Shown piece by piece: positions 1-12,405 of a stretch of DNA of 64,000 nt. Numbering within the stretch: position 1 is the stretch's first letter; the number at the start of each line of letters is the position of its first letter. Under the pieces are notes generated by a model, which did not search any database, was not told where the DNA came from, and saw only the letters and a program-made list of their open reading frames with translations. Source of the stretch: Mesaphorura yosii (lineage: Eukaryota; Arthropoda; Collembola; Poduromorpha; Tullbergiidae); contig WIXG01000218.1 of the NCBI GenBank assembly GCA_009869945.1, forward strand, positions 1 to 64,000, written 5' to 3'. Position numbers and translations under genes: made by a program.

Positions 1-2300
1 ATTTCCCAGATCTACGACTTGGCGCACGATTATTTTTCAGGATGCCCTATCACCCAGTATAACTATCGAGTCCTACTTAGGTAATCAGCTGGTGGGGTTT
101 CCATGTGAGTCATCACCGTTGCCCGCATCGCATAGAAATCAGCCAGCAAGCCAAAAATTGTGTGGTGTCGATACATAGGCGTGGGTGGGCACGAAAGACG
201 TAAGATCGTGATATTTACAAGAACGATTAAGATCATTCATGATCATACTGGTCTTGGTTTAGCAGTAAACAGCTGCTGATCCTTCTTGACGAAAATCTCC
301 TTTCCACTGACAGGGCACGCTTTCGATTATCACGGTTTATTTCTCTCCACCATGAAAGCGAATCAGGAATGCGTGCATTTATCCCTCAGTTAACATTACG
401 GACAACGAAGGTGTACGTCTCATCGTAAGCAAGGCAGCAGAATGAAAGACGACTTTCTCCAGTCAGCGACAAAGGTAAACACGGCACAACGTTTATGCTT
501 TCAGCACCACTCTTGGTATAACCCATACACATTCTTGGCCGATGCCAGCAGTGAGTGAAAGACCCTCGCGAACAAACCACGTCGCGTGAAACTTGGTTCT
601 CTCCCCCACGCCACAAATGTCTCACGTATCAATTTAGTGCCATTACTCATTACTCATTCATTCGCAGGATACTAACGACTTCGCATTTCTGACATTTCAC
701 CTCAAGTCACAGTTCGAAAGTTCATTCAACGAGTCAGTTTAAAAATTTAACCAAACATTTCTCGTGGTTCTTCAAAATTGGGAACAACGCGTGAATAAAT
801 TAGTGTGCAGGGCACAGCAAACCAGAAACGCCAAACGTCAGTAAAAATATACGTTACTGTGTTAGAAATTCCGAATTTGGACCGGTATACAATTTCAGCT
901 GACGTACGGAAATTGCGTGGACGAGCATAATCGCCGAAATCGGGCCTAATTTTGGATCGGCTCGAGAAACAAAAGCCAAGGCAGGGCGTTTATTTATGAC
1001 TGCCGTCCCACCTGCGGCGTCTTGCAAATTTTTGACAAAAGTAGGTGAATTGTGACAAGGAAGAGACGCAAGAAGTTCAGAAGCCGAAGCGAGCGAAGCG
1101 CAGCGTGCGACGACAATACGCAGTTAATTAAGTTGGTGATAACAATAACACAACTTTAGAAAAGGGTAAGTTTTTAAAGAAAAGTTTCGGTAAATACGTA
1201 CTCCCAGGTGAAAGAAGCGGTGCGGTGGCTTGACGTGACATAGAAAAGAATACTTATTTTTACAAGCAGTACCTGTTGTTATTTGTTTGCTGGACGCCCT
1301 TCTCGCCTGTGCTTCCCTCGTGAATCGCATGCCACACGCCGGCATGCATTATTATATTGCATTATTATATTTATTCATTTCCACCCACCATTTAACAAAA
1401 AGACGCTCGCCAAAGGTGAATGTATGAAATCTTTGAAGTTGCACCGCACATTAGCTTCAAAGGAAGCAAACAACCACCGCACCACTGGAGACCGGTCGAA
1501 CGCTTTCTTCATTATTGCTAGCCGCAGTTCTAAGACTTCCAAATAAAGTATTAGTAGTATGCTAGAATGCTAGTAGCAAATTGTTCCCGTGTCATGCCAC
1601 GCGAGTCTCTCATTGTACACCACAGGCTTCCGGCAAACGGCACTGAAACTCTCGTGGGACTGGGCCAAAGTAATTAATAACTCGCCAAGAAAGAGCAGTG
1701 GGCCTTCCGGTTACTTTTAGTTCAAGTTCGGTGGTGTATGCAAAGTTCAGGAGGCTTATAGCGCTTCGAATTGCTAAGTAAGCAGCATGGCGCACTTTAA
1801 ATGAATTAATATTGGTAGATCGCTTAGATAATATGTTTTTAATTGTGCTACGTTTGAATGCATTTTCTATAAAGTTCCTATTTCTCTTTTCGGTCATTGG
1901 TTTTGATTTTGATCTCCATCCTCCGAAGATCGGGCCCACCCTCCTCAATGGACAATTAGCGCTAGCGCCAGTGCTCTTTGACTTTTTGCTTTGAAGTAAA
2001 CGCGTAGAATTATTATCACTCTGTAGCCTACACAGTTTTCCAATTCAATTTCACAAAAGAAAACTTTCGCCTGCAGCATGTATCGACGTATTATCGTCTA
2101 ATTGAACGACTCCGACAGCACCAACGCACGCGCACGCTTCAACGATGAAATGGTCAAAGCTGAGAAAACAATTTCGATTCACAGAGGCTGCGGGCGTCAG
2201 ATCACGTTAAAAAAGGAGGCTTGGGTTCAATCAAACTCCACGGCCAACATCTAGAGTGAAAACAAAATTATCACACGCATTCGTACTCCGCTTCAAAGAA
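1..2300. other. Intergenic, no gene recognised
   Basis: Open frames here are short (at most 112 codons), overlap on both strands and show no recognisable domain or splice-compatible continuation. The only local structure seen is a 13-bp direct repeat (see 1345-1370). The last part presumably holds the promoter and 5' leader of the secreted-protein gene that starts coding at 2301, but no convincing TATA box was found. Confidence 0.5.
1345..1370. repeat. Two tandem copies of a 13-bp AT-rich unit
   Basis: TGCATTATTATAT occurs twice back to back (1345-1357 and 1358-1370). It is a minor local duplication with no assigned function. Confidence 0.8.
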
Positions 2301-5300
2301 ATGGGCTCTCTGTCACAAGTCATCTTGGCTCTGCTGTTTCTCTGGAATGTTTCAGGTAAGCCAATGCTGTGCTGCGTGGTTTCATTTTTTCTGTCATGTT
2401 GTGTACGCTAAATTGGTTCTGGTGAAAGGCCGGCTAAATAAAGTCTGCTACCGTAATTATTTGGAATTAGGAAAGGAGTATTGCAATGCTGCCAAAACGG
2501 GTTCTAGTCCTGTGAAACAGAAGTAGATCTTCTGTTTGGGAATGCTTGCACATGGTTTGTGAGCCGAAATTAAGAAGACACATGATTAAGCACGGGGATT
2601 AAAGCTTTGCAACCTTCCCATGGGTTAACGTAAACAAGACTTAAATAAATGTAAAGGTTCCACAGATCCCTGTAAAATACATATTTCAAAGCGTCCGCGA
2701 ACTAGAATAGAGTGAAGTAGCAATTACATGCAGAAGTAATTAAGACATCAATATCAATGAACTTTCACCGGTTATAAGCCATAAATGCCGCACCCCATGT
2801 CGGGAGCATTTAACCGCTGTGCTTTAATGTGGCCAATTTCCTTTAATATTGGACATAAATTGTGGAAACTAAGCTTTAGCTTTATTCTGATGACGTTTTA
2901 AGGGTGTGTGGCATTTAAAAAGGTGCAATTTCGCAATAAAAGGAAACATATGCGAAGCCTTACATTTTAATTGGAAATTCCTTCTCCTGACTGCTTTTAC
3001 GTGGTCTCTGATTGTGAATGAATATTTCAATTTATGATCACTCCCAATTCAGCTTGACTCAGATTCCTAAAAAGTTACAACTGCGACTCTGCTATGTTAT
3101 GTAATATGACACCAATTCTTTCAGTTACTTTGTTTGGAACTGGACAGGCAAATGACGCTTGAAAAGCAAAATAAATTAAGTTCTCTTGTAATTTTATCGC
3201 GTACTTTTAAGTTTGTTATTTTATGAGTTTCCATGAAAAACAGTATTCACTTGAGCGCGAGAATTCCCTGACGCCCGTTTTCCTTGCACGGTGCTTTGAT
3301 CTATGAAGCGACTTTCGAGGTAACTTTATCCGCTTGCCTTAATTTTAAACTTGCACTCGAGGACTACAAGTGGAGTTGCGTAATCAATCGAGTTAAAAAT
3401 ACTGAAGGTAGAAGGAGGATGACGACATTCCGCTAGGAACTTGAGAAATCAAATTTAGTTATTTTAGCCAGGAGAAGCAGATAAAATGGATGTAGACGCC
3501 GTTGTCTCAAGACGACCGTTCACATTTACACCGTCTCCCTGATCGAGGAAGTGCTCACTGAAGCCATACGCTCAGTTATTCAATTAGAATCACACTTATT
3601 GAATTACGTGTTGGCGATAATGGAATTCAACGCCTTCGCTGATTTTTTTCCACTTTCTCGATTTCTGGACTCGTCAATATTCTGCGTACCGTGGGAGGGA
3701 ATTGAGCAGAATTGTCAACTGGGTATTACAAATGAATGAACGCATACACAGAATAAATTGATGCAATTACTGCAAACGGGAGACGGAGAATTTACTTTTA
3801 GTCGTTTACGCGAGTATGAAATCTGATTCACTCTCCACAATCTTTGACTTTCGGAGCAAGCGATTGATCATGTTTCCTGCAGTTTGCAATTACACAAACC
3901 AAAACCGCTCTTTCGAATGATTAGCTTTGAGTGCAGCGCTTGCTGCGTGAACTTCTGTAAACTCTGTTTTCCACCAGACCAAACCGGAACACAACACGGC
4001 ACTCAAGTTGCCAAATATTTACTCTGAGACTTATTGAATTAAAAGCAACTTCAGTTTTAATTAAGCAACGCCGGGATTCCAGTTCTATTCCTGTTATCCA
4101 GAAGGCTATTAATAAATTTTATAACTCCCTCCGTAGCTCATGTTCGCTGTTTGAGTGTTCACCTTTCTTTTCTGCTTTAATGGATCCCGTAATTTGACAC
4201 TAAATCCCTTCAACGAACAGATGAAGCCGTTTGGAGACTATTCGGCTAAATTAGATTTGTTGTGAAAGTACGTGGGCGTTTGTGAGCCCCAGCAGGCTTC
4301 ATCAGTCCAGTGCTTGCGAACTTGCCGTAACTTCCGTCATTGTCAGTGACAATTAGAATTCCTGTGATCAGAAATCGGAAGGTTGATGTTTATTTTTTCA
4401 AATCGTTGTAGCTTTCTTTCCATCATGTGTTGAAATTGAAATACTTCCGCTCGTGTTTGGGATGACTTTGGAGATTTTACCATTTTACTCGGAAATGGAA
4501 AAGTTGTAGCAGCTTAAGCGCTCAAAAATAGGCACAATTCTGGCTTCCTGGGGGTCTTTTCTCTTCTGAATTCTTGCAGAAGATGCAAAAGTCGCATATT
4601 ACCCTTGGCCCGTAAATTCCCATTTAATGCTTGACAGTACCCCTTACGAGGTAGGCTGAGAGTTTACGAATCAAGTCAAGCCCACTCAGAGAACATTTGA
4701 ATTTAATCCCAGCAGCCCATCGTAGAGAAAAGAAAGTGCACGCGTATAATTGGAACTTACGCTTGGCCTGACGGGACGGCGGAATGAGAAATTGTAACCT
4801 CGACTGCTCTCACAAAACTTTCCGTGCCGACCTTTTAGTATGGCCATAATATGAGGCACTATGTCACAACTCAGAATAACTGTACATGTACAAAGCCTGA
4901 GGCAATACGTGTGGGGCTCGTTCGCTTAATTAGTCATTTGCCGACACAACTCGCATGGCCGGTGAAAAATTTTGTCAGTCAGTGGGGAATTCATTCATTT
5001 GTAGTTTGTGAGGCGTAAAAGCAGAGTGCGATTCCATGCATCTCACGGTTCTCACGGCCAAAATTGTCCCTGCCTTTTATGTCAAGAGGTATCATTTTGT
5101 GATTGCGAAAAATGTGAATTTACGATTCTTCGCGTTGAAAGCGTTCATCTTTTGCAATCAGACCTTGTTTACAGTCATCTCGAGTGTCGTTAAGAATTTC
5201 TTCAGGTTACCAAAGGGGACGGATCGAAGTGGAACTGTGGCAGTCGTGGAAATGTACCCGTTGAACCAGAATTTAAGACATCTGCAATAAATAAATTCGT

Positions 5301-8300
5301 AAAAGATTCACAAAGTGTCATCTCAAATTACTGCGTTTTGTGCACTTTTCATCCGCGTAATTGGATATTTGCTTCCAAGAAACCGGAGATGACTCAAATC
5401 CTCTCTGGATGAATACTGCAAAAGAAGACAGTGGCACTTCTGCACGTGAATATTAAGATGACAACTCATGCTGTCGTCACTTGATTGATTGTAAAGAGAA
5501 TTTAGCAAATTAGGTGAGCCTTCTGCGCCGAGTCCACGGGACTGTGCGACTCCAAGCCTACGTCAAACGGCATAAAAAGCGTCACATGAATTTAGCACAT
5601 ATATTCTTAAGTCATTAGCAAATTACTGTTTTACTTTGTAAAAATAACTGCGCGCCAAGCGGAAAACGCCTAATCAAGCCCTACAGTTAATGATAGTAAG
5701 CACAAGCGTAAGTTCATGCGCTTGAACGCGTTGAATTTGCTCAACATGAGTACGTGACATCAAAGAAGATCCCGGCTAAACGTCGGCACAGAAGACGCGT
5801 GGCACGCGGAAAATGCGCGAAATGTGTAAAACGGCATACGGCATGCGAAAAGTGTGTGGGCGTGACGATCAGTGGCGGCGCCAGGAATTTTTCGATGGTA
5901 GGCAAGATCACGAATTTCTTTGATTTGACCCAGTGAGCCTGCTTTCCATGAAAATGCTATCTATCTAGTGGTTGACACACAAATTTACGGTAGGCAGCTG
6001 CCTACTGCTGGCGCCGCCACTGGTGACGATTCGCGTTTTCATCATAAAAATGAAAAATGGGTTATTTGATGACAAAGTTTAGTCGCTACGTAGCATGGTG
6101 GCACAAGCTATGGTTAAAATTGTCTACTTACTGAGTAGACACTGACTGACAATAATTTTTTGGAAACGTTGGGTCAGTATTCTATTTTCTAGTTAAAGTC
6201 AGAGAGAACAAAATGAATCGAATTCCTTTCATTGCTCCTTTTTTTCAAGAGCAGTTTGTCTCTGACTCATGGTCATGACTAATTTTGCTAATTTACGACC
6301 AGCTTTATTTATCTCTTGATGAAATATTTCTCCGGATTCAATTAGAGGTCAAGCAATACCGACAAGGATGTATAAACAACCTCAGCCGAAGTCGTGGTCC
6401 ATCGTGAACCATCTAATAACTGTAATTACGGTAACGCGGAGAATCTGGGTCTTTCTCTACTTTTATGGTACCAGCCGGTGTCCAGTGCACAATGTATGAA
6501 AGCACCCAGCGATAGAACGAATTTTTACAAGTCCGTGGCCAAATGCTTTGGTCTTATTGGAAATTTTATTATACAATATCTGTACTGTATCACATTTGTA
6601 TTGTCTGATGTGCGCGTGGAGGATGGTTTATAATTTTAGGGTTTCGTGCGTCTCATCCCCCACGATCTAGTTTTATTGAAGGCTCAACTGGATGCAGGGC
6701 GCCATTTGCATGCGTCATTTGGAATAAATTGATACAGATTTATTTTTGCCTCGCAGGTCAATTTTTTTATGAAAGAAAGCACTACATAAGTATAAGCTCT
6801 AGTCTACGCATTTAAATGTAGAAACCGTAGTAGAATGGAGTCTGAAAATTAGCCTAGAATTGTTGCCATTCTGGTGCTATGGAACACCATTATTATTATC
6901 TAATTTCGGTCGGTAGGGAATTTCCGTTGTGCCCCGAAGCAAAACAGCATGAAAAAGAGCAAGAACGGGATCTAAATTCACTTAAAATAGACTGAAGTAA
7001 ATAATGCGATCCCGTTTGATCTAATTTGAGAAAATTACGTGCGCATTTCCAAGAAGAAAGTGATATTTAAGCACAGCGAACATGTAAAATGATATTTACA
7101 TGATTAGCTTTAATAATATTCAAATTGGGAGTCAACAAAACAGTGACGAAGTCTTTTGATCATTCACCTGTTGCTGCTGCCAGCGTGCTCTTCCTGCTTT
7201 CTTTCCATTTGCAGAATGAGAGAAAGGCTGTTCACAGTCTCGAGAGAAAGTCATTCAAAGAGAAAGGAAGAAAGCGGTTTTCGATTCAGCACGTTATGCT
7301 CTGTACTTCCACAAGACTAGACTTCGAAACCGATTTACACTCCCTGACGTGACACGTGGGCCTTTAGTTTGTGCCAATTTGAACTACAGACCCACGGCTA
7401 AATAGAGATTGATTTGATTTCAATTCATTGCTCCCAAGTGTCCTAAGTGCTGTCGACATACTGCGACTTGCATGACGTCCTGTATGGCATTCGGAGTATC
7501 AAGAAAATGAGCTTCAGAATTAGCAAATTCAAGGAAGGATCCGTCCACGGCCCACGCAAACAAATGTAGCCGCTCACGCTTCGTTTGAGTCAAAGCTTTT
7601 TGACACAGATACCTAAAATTCGGACCAAAAGAGTATGCTTAATTTACTGCAATCATGTATGGGAAAAGTACAAGTCACTCACGGTTCCAACGCTCAACAC
7701 GTGGCATCGGTTATATTAGAGGATATGCGCGTAGGAAGAAAGCTAGCACTTAAATTAGACGACGACGCAAACGAAATATGTATTGAAGCTTGAGTTTTTC
7801 GGGAAATAATTTTCCGAATCGCAGTACGCATTAATGTTTGATATTTATTTATTTCAGCCACCAAATGTGCGCCCACACGAACCGACACGGAGCCCTTGCA
7901 CTTCACAAGGAATGGCGGTGGCCTTGGCTTGGACATCATTAATACATTACCTGATCAGTTTCCGAGAAACTCGAATTACTGGAGCAGCAACAAAGAAAGT
8001 GGGAAAGATGGAGACACATCCAAGCAGGATGAATTTATCCTGCCCACAATCTATCAACTGAGAAGGCATTGGGAACACAATGCTGCGCAAGAAAGAGACA
8101 GCGACGGCGAATATGCTTCTTCATCGGCTACATCTGGAGACGAGGATGGAGGCAGAAATGATGACAGTAGCGATTCGTTCGAATCGTTTTCCAACCCGGG
8201 ACCATCGGAGGAGAACGATTCCAGGAATCCAGACACAGTTGAACCAAAATCAAACATACGGTACAACTTCAGACAAATTGTTTATCCCGATCGGGAAGCA

Positions 8301-8387
8301 GCGGAAGCACAATATGGAGCTCGAAATGGTATGCCAAACCGTCACCATCTTTCTCAAGTTTTATGGCTCGGATTGTTTATGACCTAG
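2301..8387 (+). CDS. Small secreted acidic protein, function unknown (two-exon form)
   Basis: Not recognised as a known family. Exon 1 (2301-2355) codes for Met plus a hydrophobic stretch (ILALLFLW) typical of a signal peptide and ends at a strong phase-1 donor (G|GTAAGC). The acceptor at 7857 (TTTATTTATTTCAG) restores the frame of the long open stretch 7858-8387. The joined product is 194 aa. After likely cleavage near residue 20 the mature chain has a single Cys and a GGGLGLDII segment. A central low-complexity part is rich in Ser, Asp, Glu and Gly (roughly residues 95-145), followed by a basic/aromatic tail. No membrane segment, no Cys pattern and no amidation signal is visible; one Arg-Arg pair is present. 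The intron is 5502 nt. A neuropeptide-like precursor or a secreted acidic matrix protein are both possible; neither is shown. Confidence 0.6.
5862..6030. mobile_element. Non-autonomous hAT-type miniature element with intact 8-bp TSD
   Basis: The element spans 5870-6022 (153 bp). It begins CAGTGGCGGCGCCAG and ends with the exact inverted complement CTGGCGCCGCCACTG, giving 15-bp perfect terminal inverted repeats. It is flanked on both sides by the same octamer GTGACGAT (5862-5869 and 6023-6030). An 8-bp target-site duplication and CAGNGGCGG-type ends are hallmarks of the hAT superfamily. The interior is too short to encode a transposase, so it would have been moved in trans. An internal palindrome GGCAGCTGCC lies near the right end. 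The perfect ends and duplication suggest a recent insertion. Confidence 0.88.
6120..6141. repeat. Short hairpin
   Basis: An 8-bp stem TGTCTACT is followed after a short loop by AGTAGACA, with an outer ATTGTC / GACAAT pair extending it imperfectly. It lies within the long intron. Function is unknown and it may be chance. Confidence 0.45.
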
Positions 8388-8765
8388 TCGGTATTCTGTT
8401 TATGATAGTTGCAGCAGTCGACTATTACAAAACGGCCGCCAAGAGAAGTCCGATATGTCTCAGGAAATGCATGGCACAGGGCCTACTTCATCCTGCCCAG
8501 TGCCACTCCCTTTGTTAAACACGAAGCTAGACCTTATGCACTGATTACTGAAATTGAGAACGGGTTCATCTGGTTCAAGCGACAGTTTTTTGAGAAGTGA
8601 AAAAAATATGGCAAGCATAAGTTAATTTGGACAGTCCTGCTTACAAGCACTGTCAGACCACAATAATTATTACTCTTTCGTTGTAATTGGTTTAGTTTGT
8701 ATTTACTCGTTTTTTTTCCAGCCTCCTCTGATTCTTTATCGCTGCCCAGTCTGCTGTCTGCATGA
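7858..8765 (+). CDS. Alternative 3' end of the secreted-protein gene
   Basis: Inside the second exon a donor (AATG|GTATGC, exon end 8328) is followed by an excellent acceptor at 8721 (CTCGTTTTTTTTCCAG). Joining 8328 to 8722 keeps the frame and gives a 44-nt last exon (8722-8765) ending SSDSLSLPSLLSA and a TGA stop. This form would be 189 aa instead of 194. The strength of the acceptor suggests the intron is used, making the read-through form at 8387 either an alternative or an unspliced artefact. RNA evidence would decide. Confidence 0.45.
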
Positions 8766-9520
8766 GTTCACGTCGATTCCCAAGAGTGTAGGAGAAAATG
8801 GCAAATGTATTTTTTGTGTGGGAGTGCGTGACAAGCAGCTTCTTGTAATTAATATGAAGAATAATGCACAAGTTTATTGCAAATGGCTTAAGAAAGAAGG
8901 GGCGTTTCTTATCGATTTATCCGTAAACTACAATTAGCCAATGTTCCTTTTAACGTTTATCGTTACAAATTGGTATCTTGGGTGCAAGCTTTTGATGTTT
9001 GTGTGATCGTTGTGCACTTTCACCACACAGCAAGGGAGCTTGGCTTTTGCAATTTCTGAATGAATGGGGAAATCAAGTGCTTTAGAGTTTCATTCTCAGC
9101 CTGTAGCTTGTAGCGTGCAGCTTTTAGAAAATTCAAAGATTCAGTTTCAAAAGTGTGAGCACAGCAGTATGACGTATCCGTATCAGAAGATAAATGATTC
9201 TATCGATCAGCGATTATGAATGAAATCTATAAATGCCTACCCTTTTACCTCATAAATAATTTATAGCACAGTTCTCATAATAATGAAACGAGCATCGTGT
9301 CCAATTTCAAGCCAAAGGAGTGAAGAGTGATTTTAACAATGTGTTGCTTTCACCTGAAACCAGACGAAAGTCGAATGCATGGTGCCGATGGTGCTGAATT
9401 TTTATCCCTCGCCAGTTAAGAGTCAAGAGATATCAGTATACTTGTTACCGGCATTATTGTCCTTAGTTAACTGTAGAAAATAGCAGTAGAACAGATTTAT
9501 GTAAGGTAGCTGGTCAAATG

Positions 9521-9526
9521 AATAAA
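9521..9526 (+). terminator. Poly(A) signal of the secreted-protein gene (candidate)
   Basis: AATAAA is followed about 10 nt later by a T/GT-rich stretch (TGTTTTTTGTTTCTTG), the usual arrangement of a polyadenylation signal with its downstream element. It would give a 3' UTR of about 0.8-1.1 kb and end the plus-strand transcript before the convergent Hsc70 gene. Confidence 0.5.
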
Positions 9527-9915
9527 ATTGACGAATGTTTTTTGTTTCTTGTAATTGGACTTATACTTGTTCGGTTCAGTTCAATCTCTACACGCGGCTC
9601 ATTAAGTCGGAATGAATATTCAACCAGCATACAATATAATTGAAAATGACGACGGAGCAGGCACAAGTTGGTTACGACAAATGCTTAATTTATTTCCGGT
9701 TCAGATTTAAATTAACAGTTGCATGTAGCATATAATAGTAATAGTAATTGAACGACTCAAGAAGTGTGAATTAAAGTTCCATCGTAAAGTAAATTGAGAG
9801 TTCACCATGTGACGTCGAACGACACGTACCGCAAGCTTTTGTTCTAAGTTTCTTAACAAAAACTTAATCGTACGTGAAATGGTTGCAATTACCATTGACC
9901 ATTATAGCTATTTTT

Positions 9916-9925
9916 TTTATTTATT
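9916..9925 (-). terminator. Poly(A) signal of Hsc70 (candidate)
   Basis: On the minus strand this reads AATAAATAAA, two overlapping polyadenylation hexamers about 70 nt beyond the Hsc70 stop codon. Confidence 0.5.
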
Positions 9926-9994
9926 ACAAGTGTGAATGAAATTAGTGTTAATAAGATTACTTAAGAAATTAAATTACTTTTCAAGAGCTACTAT

Positions 9995-12389
9995 TTAGTC
10001 GACTTCTTCAATCGTGGGTCCACCTGCTCCTGCGCCTCCTGGTGCTCCGCCAGCACCAGCAGCTCCTGCACCTGGGAATCCTCCGGGTCCGGCACCAGCG
10101 CCTGGTGGAGGGCCGCCAGCCCCATACATTTTCGTAATGATCGGGCTGCAGACTTTTTCTAAATCCTTTTGCTTATCTTCGAATTCTTCCTTCTCAGCAA
10201 GTTGGTTAGCATCGAGCCAGCGTACCACATCATTGCATTTGTCCAATACTGTCTTGCGATCTTCCTCTGCGAATTGCGAAAGAAGGTAAGTCATTAGTGA
10301 CTAGGAACGCCATGCTTTGGTACTCAATTTAAACTGGGTGTCCAGAACTTACCAGGAATCTTATCTTTGACTTTGTCGTCTTCAACTGTGCTCTTCATGT
10401 TGAAACAGTAACTTTCCAAGCTGTTTTTAGCAGCAACACGATCTTTTTGTTTTTCGTCATCGACCTTATATTTTTCCGCCTCATTCACCATTCGCTCGAT
10501 TTCCTCCTTTGACAATCTTCCTTTGTCGTTCGTAATTGTGATCTTGTTTTCTTTCCCTGTTGACTTCTCAATTGCTGTGACGTTGAGGATTCCGTTAGCG
10601 TCGATATCAAACGTAACCTCAATTTGAGGCACTCCTCTAGGAGCTGTAATAGTAAAAAAAAAAAAGATAGGCACTTTAATTCAGTCTGCCAGACACTCAA
10701 TTTCTAATTAAGTCTAAGTACAGGAGAAAGTCATACCTGGTGGAATTCCACTCAGTTCGAATTTGCCCAAAATGTTGTTGTCCTTAGTCATGGCACGTTC
10801 GCCTTCGAACACCTGAATAAGTACTCCAGGCTGGTTGTCCGAATAAGTTGTAAACGTCTGAGTTTGCTTGGTTGGAATAGTTGTATTCCTCTTGATGAGA
10901 GTTGTCATTACACCACCAGCAGTTTCAATTCCCAAGCTGAGTGGAGTGACATCCAACAGAAGCAGATCTTGTACCTCCTCGGATTTGTCTCCATGCAAGA
11001 TGGCGGCTTGAACAGCAGCTCCGTAAGCAACGGCTTCGTCTGGGTTAATGGACTTGTTCAACTCCTTTCCGTTGAAGAAATCTTGCAAAAGCTTTTGGAT
11101 TTTAGGAATACGCGTAGATCCTCCAACCAGGACAATATCGTGAATTTGTGCTTTGTCCATCTTTGCATCACGGAGTGACTACAATATTAAGATTCAATTA
11201 AGCGAAAGGTCAAATATTTAAAAGAGAATTGCTTCAGCTAAATTTTTACCTTTTCCACTGGTTCCAAAGTTCCACGGAACAAATCAGCGTTGAGTTCCTC
11301 AAAACGCGCTCGGGTGATTGAAGTGTAGAAGTCAATTCCGTCAAAGAGCGAGTCGATTTCGATAGAAGCTTGGGTCGAGCTTGACAATGTTCTCTTCGCA
11401 CGCTCGCAAGCAGTTCTTAAACGACGCAGAGCTCGCTTGTTGGTTGCCAAATCCTTCTTGTACTTGCGCTTGAATTCTTGAACGAAGTGGTTAACCATTC
11501 TGTTGTCGAAATCTTCACCACCCAAATGAGTGTCACCAGCTGTTGATTTTACCTCGAAGATGCCATCCTCAATTGTGAGGATGGACACATCGAAAGTACC
11601 ACCTCCCAAATCGAAAATGAGTACGTTACGTTCACCTTTTCCCTACAAAGTAAAAAGTCATGAATGCCATCAATTTCGCTTCATCATTTTAACGATAAAG
11701 TAAAGTAGACGGCCAAAAAACAATTACCTTTTTATCCAAGCCGTACGCAATGGCGGCCGCTGTCGGCTCATTGATGATACGCAAAACGTTGAGACCAGCA
11801 ATAGTTCCAGCGTCCTTTGTTGCTTGACGTTGGGAGTCGTTGAAATAAGCAGGAACGGTGACGACGGCGTCGGTCACTGTTTTCCCCAAGTACGCCTCTG
11901 CTGTCTCACGCATCTTTGTGAGGACCATGGATGACACTTCCTCAGGGAAGAACGATTTCTTCTCTCCCTTGTAGTCGACTTGGAGTTTCGGCTTGCCTCC
12001 ATCGCTAATAACTTCAAAAGGCCAGTGTTTCATATCAGCTTGAACGGTGGAATCTTCGAACTTTCTTCCAATCAAACGCTTAGCATCTGAAATGCACCAA
12101 CGCACATTTAATATAATAATTATGTAACTTCAACTCGGCAAGCCGATTGCCGATGTCACAAACAAATGTTCATAGTTCACTTACCGAAGATGGTATTAGA
12201 TGGGTTCATAGCCACTTGATTTTTGGCGGCATCACCAATGAGACGCTCGGTGTCAGTAAAGGCTACATAACTCGGCGTCGTACGATTGCCTTGGTCGTTG
12301 GCAATGATTTCCACTTTGCCATGTTGAAAAACGCCCACGCAAGAGTACGTGGTTCCCAAATCAATACCAATTGCAGGTGCCTTAGACAT
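9995..12389 (-). CDS. Hsc70: Heat shock cognate 70 kDa protein (cytosolic Hsc70)
   Basis: ATP-dependent chaperone of cytosol and nucleus. Six coding exons join in frame: 12389-12185, 12086-11728, 11642-11250, 11178-10737, 10643-10353 and 10266-9995, for 653 aa, the normal family length. The three Hsp70 signatures are present: IDLGTTYS near the N terminus, [12 protein letters not shown], and [12 protein letters not shown]. So are [20 protein letters not shown] and the [15 protein letters not shown] loop of the nucleotide-binding domain. The substrate-binding domain begins about residue 390. The last exon codes for a Gly/Ala/Pro-rich lid tail ending in EEVD, the TPR co-chaperone docking tail of cytosolic members. 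There is no signal peptide and no KDEL, which excludes BiP and mitochondrial forms. Five coding introns plus a 5'-UTR intron point to the constitutive cognate rather than an intronless inducible gene. The start ATG sits 16 nt after the UTR acceptor. Confidence 0.96.
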
Positions 12390-12405
12390 TGTGGCTCAAA
12401 TCTTC

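Larger units (their letters stand above)
2356..7857 (+). other. Intron 1 of the secreted-protein gene
   Basis: This GT-AG intron of 5502 nt is far longer than the 55-100-nt introns of the minus-strand genes in this window. It holds a hAT-type miniature element (5870-6022) and a small hairpin (6120-6141). No convincing additional exon was found, although a short cryptic exon cannot be excluded. Confidence 0.5.
8766..9994. other. Convergent 3' UTRs
   Basis: No coding sequence was seen. The left part reads as the 3' UTR of the plus-strand secreted-protein gene. The right part (about 9916-9994) is the 3' UTR of the minus-strand Hsc70. The two candidate poly(A) signals are about 0.4 kb apart, so the genes converge tail to tail. 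Confidence 0.5.

Noticed and set aside
7896..7960. LDIINTLP resembling the core of pigment-dispersing factor
   Set aside because: The flanking dibasic cleavage sites and the C-terminal amidation Gly are absent and the rest of the peptide does not match.
10014..10289. 91-codon Pro/Ala-rich open frame on the plus strand
   Set aside because: It is the exact antisense of the Gly/Ala/Pro-rich tail exon of Hsc70; its composition is a mirror of that repeat.
10267..10294. Upstream ATG extending the last Hsc70 exon
   Set aside because: The acceptor at 10267 and the phase place this stretch in the intron; the exon starts at 10266 with EEDRK.
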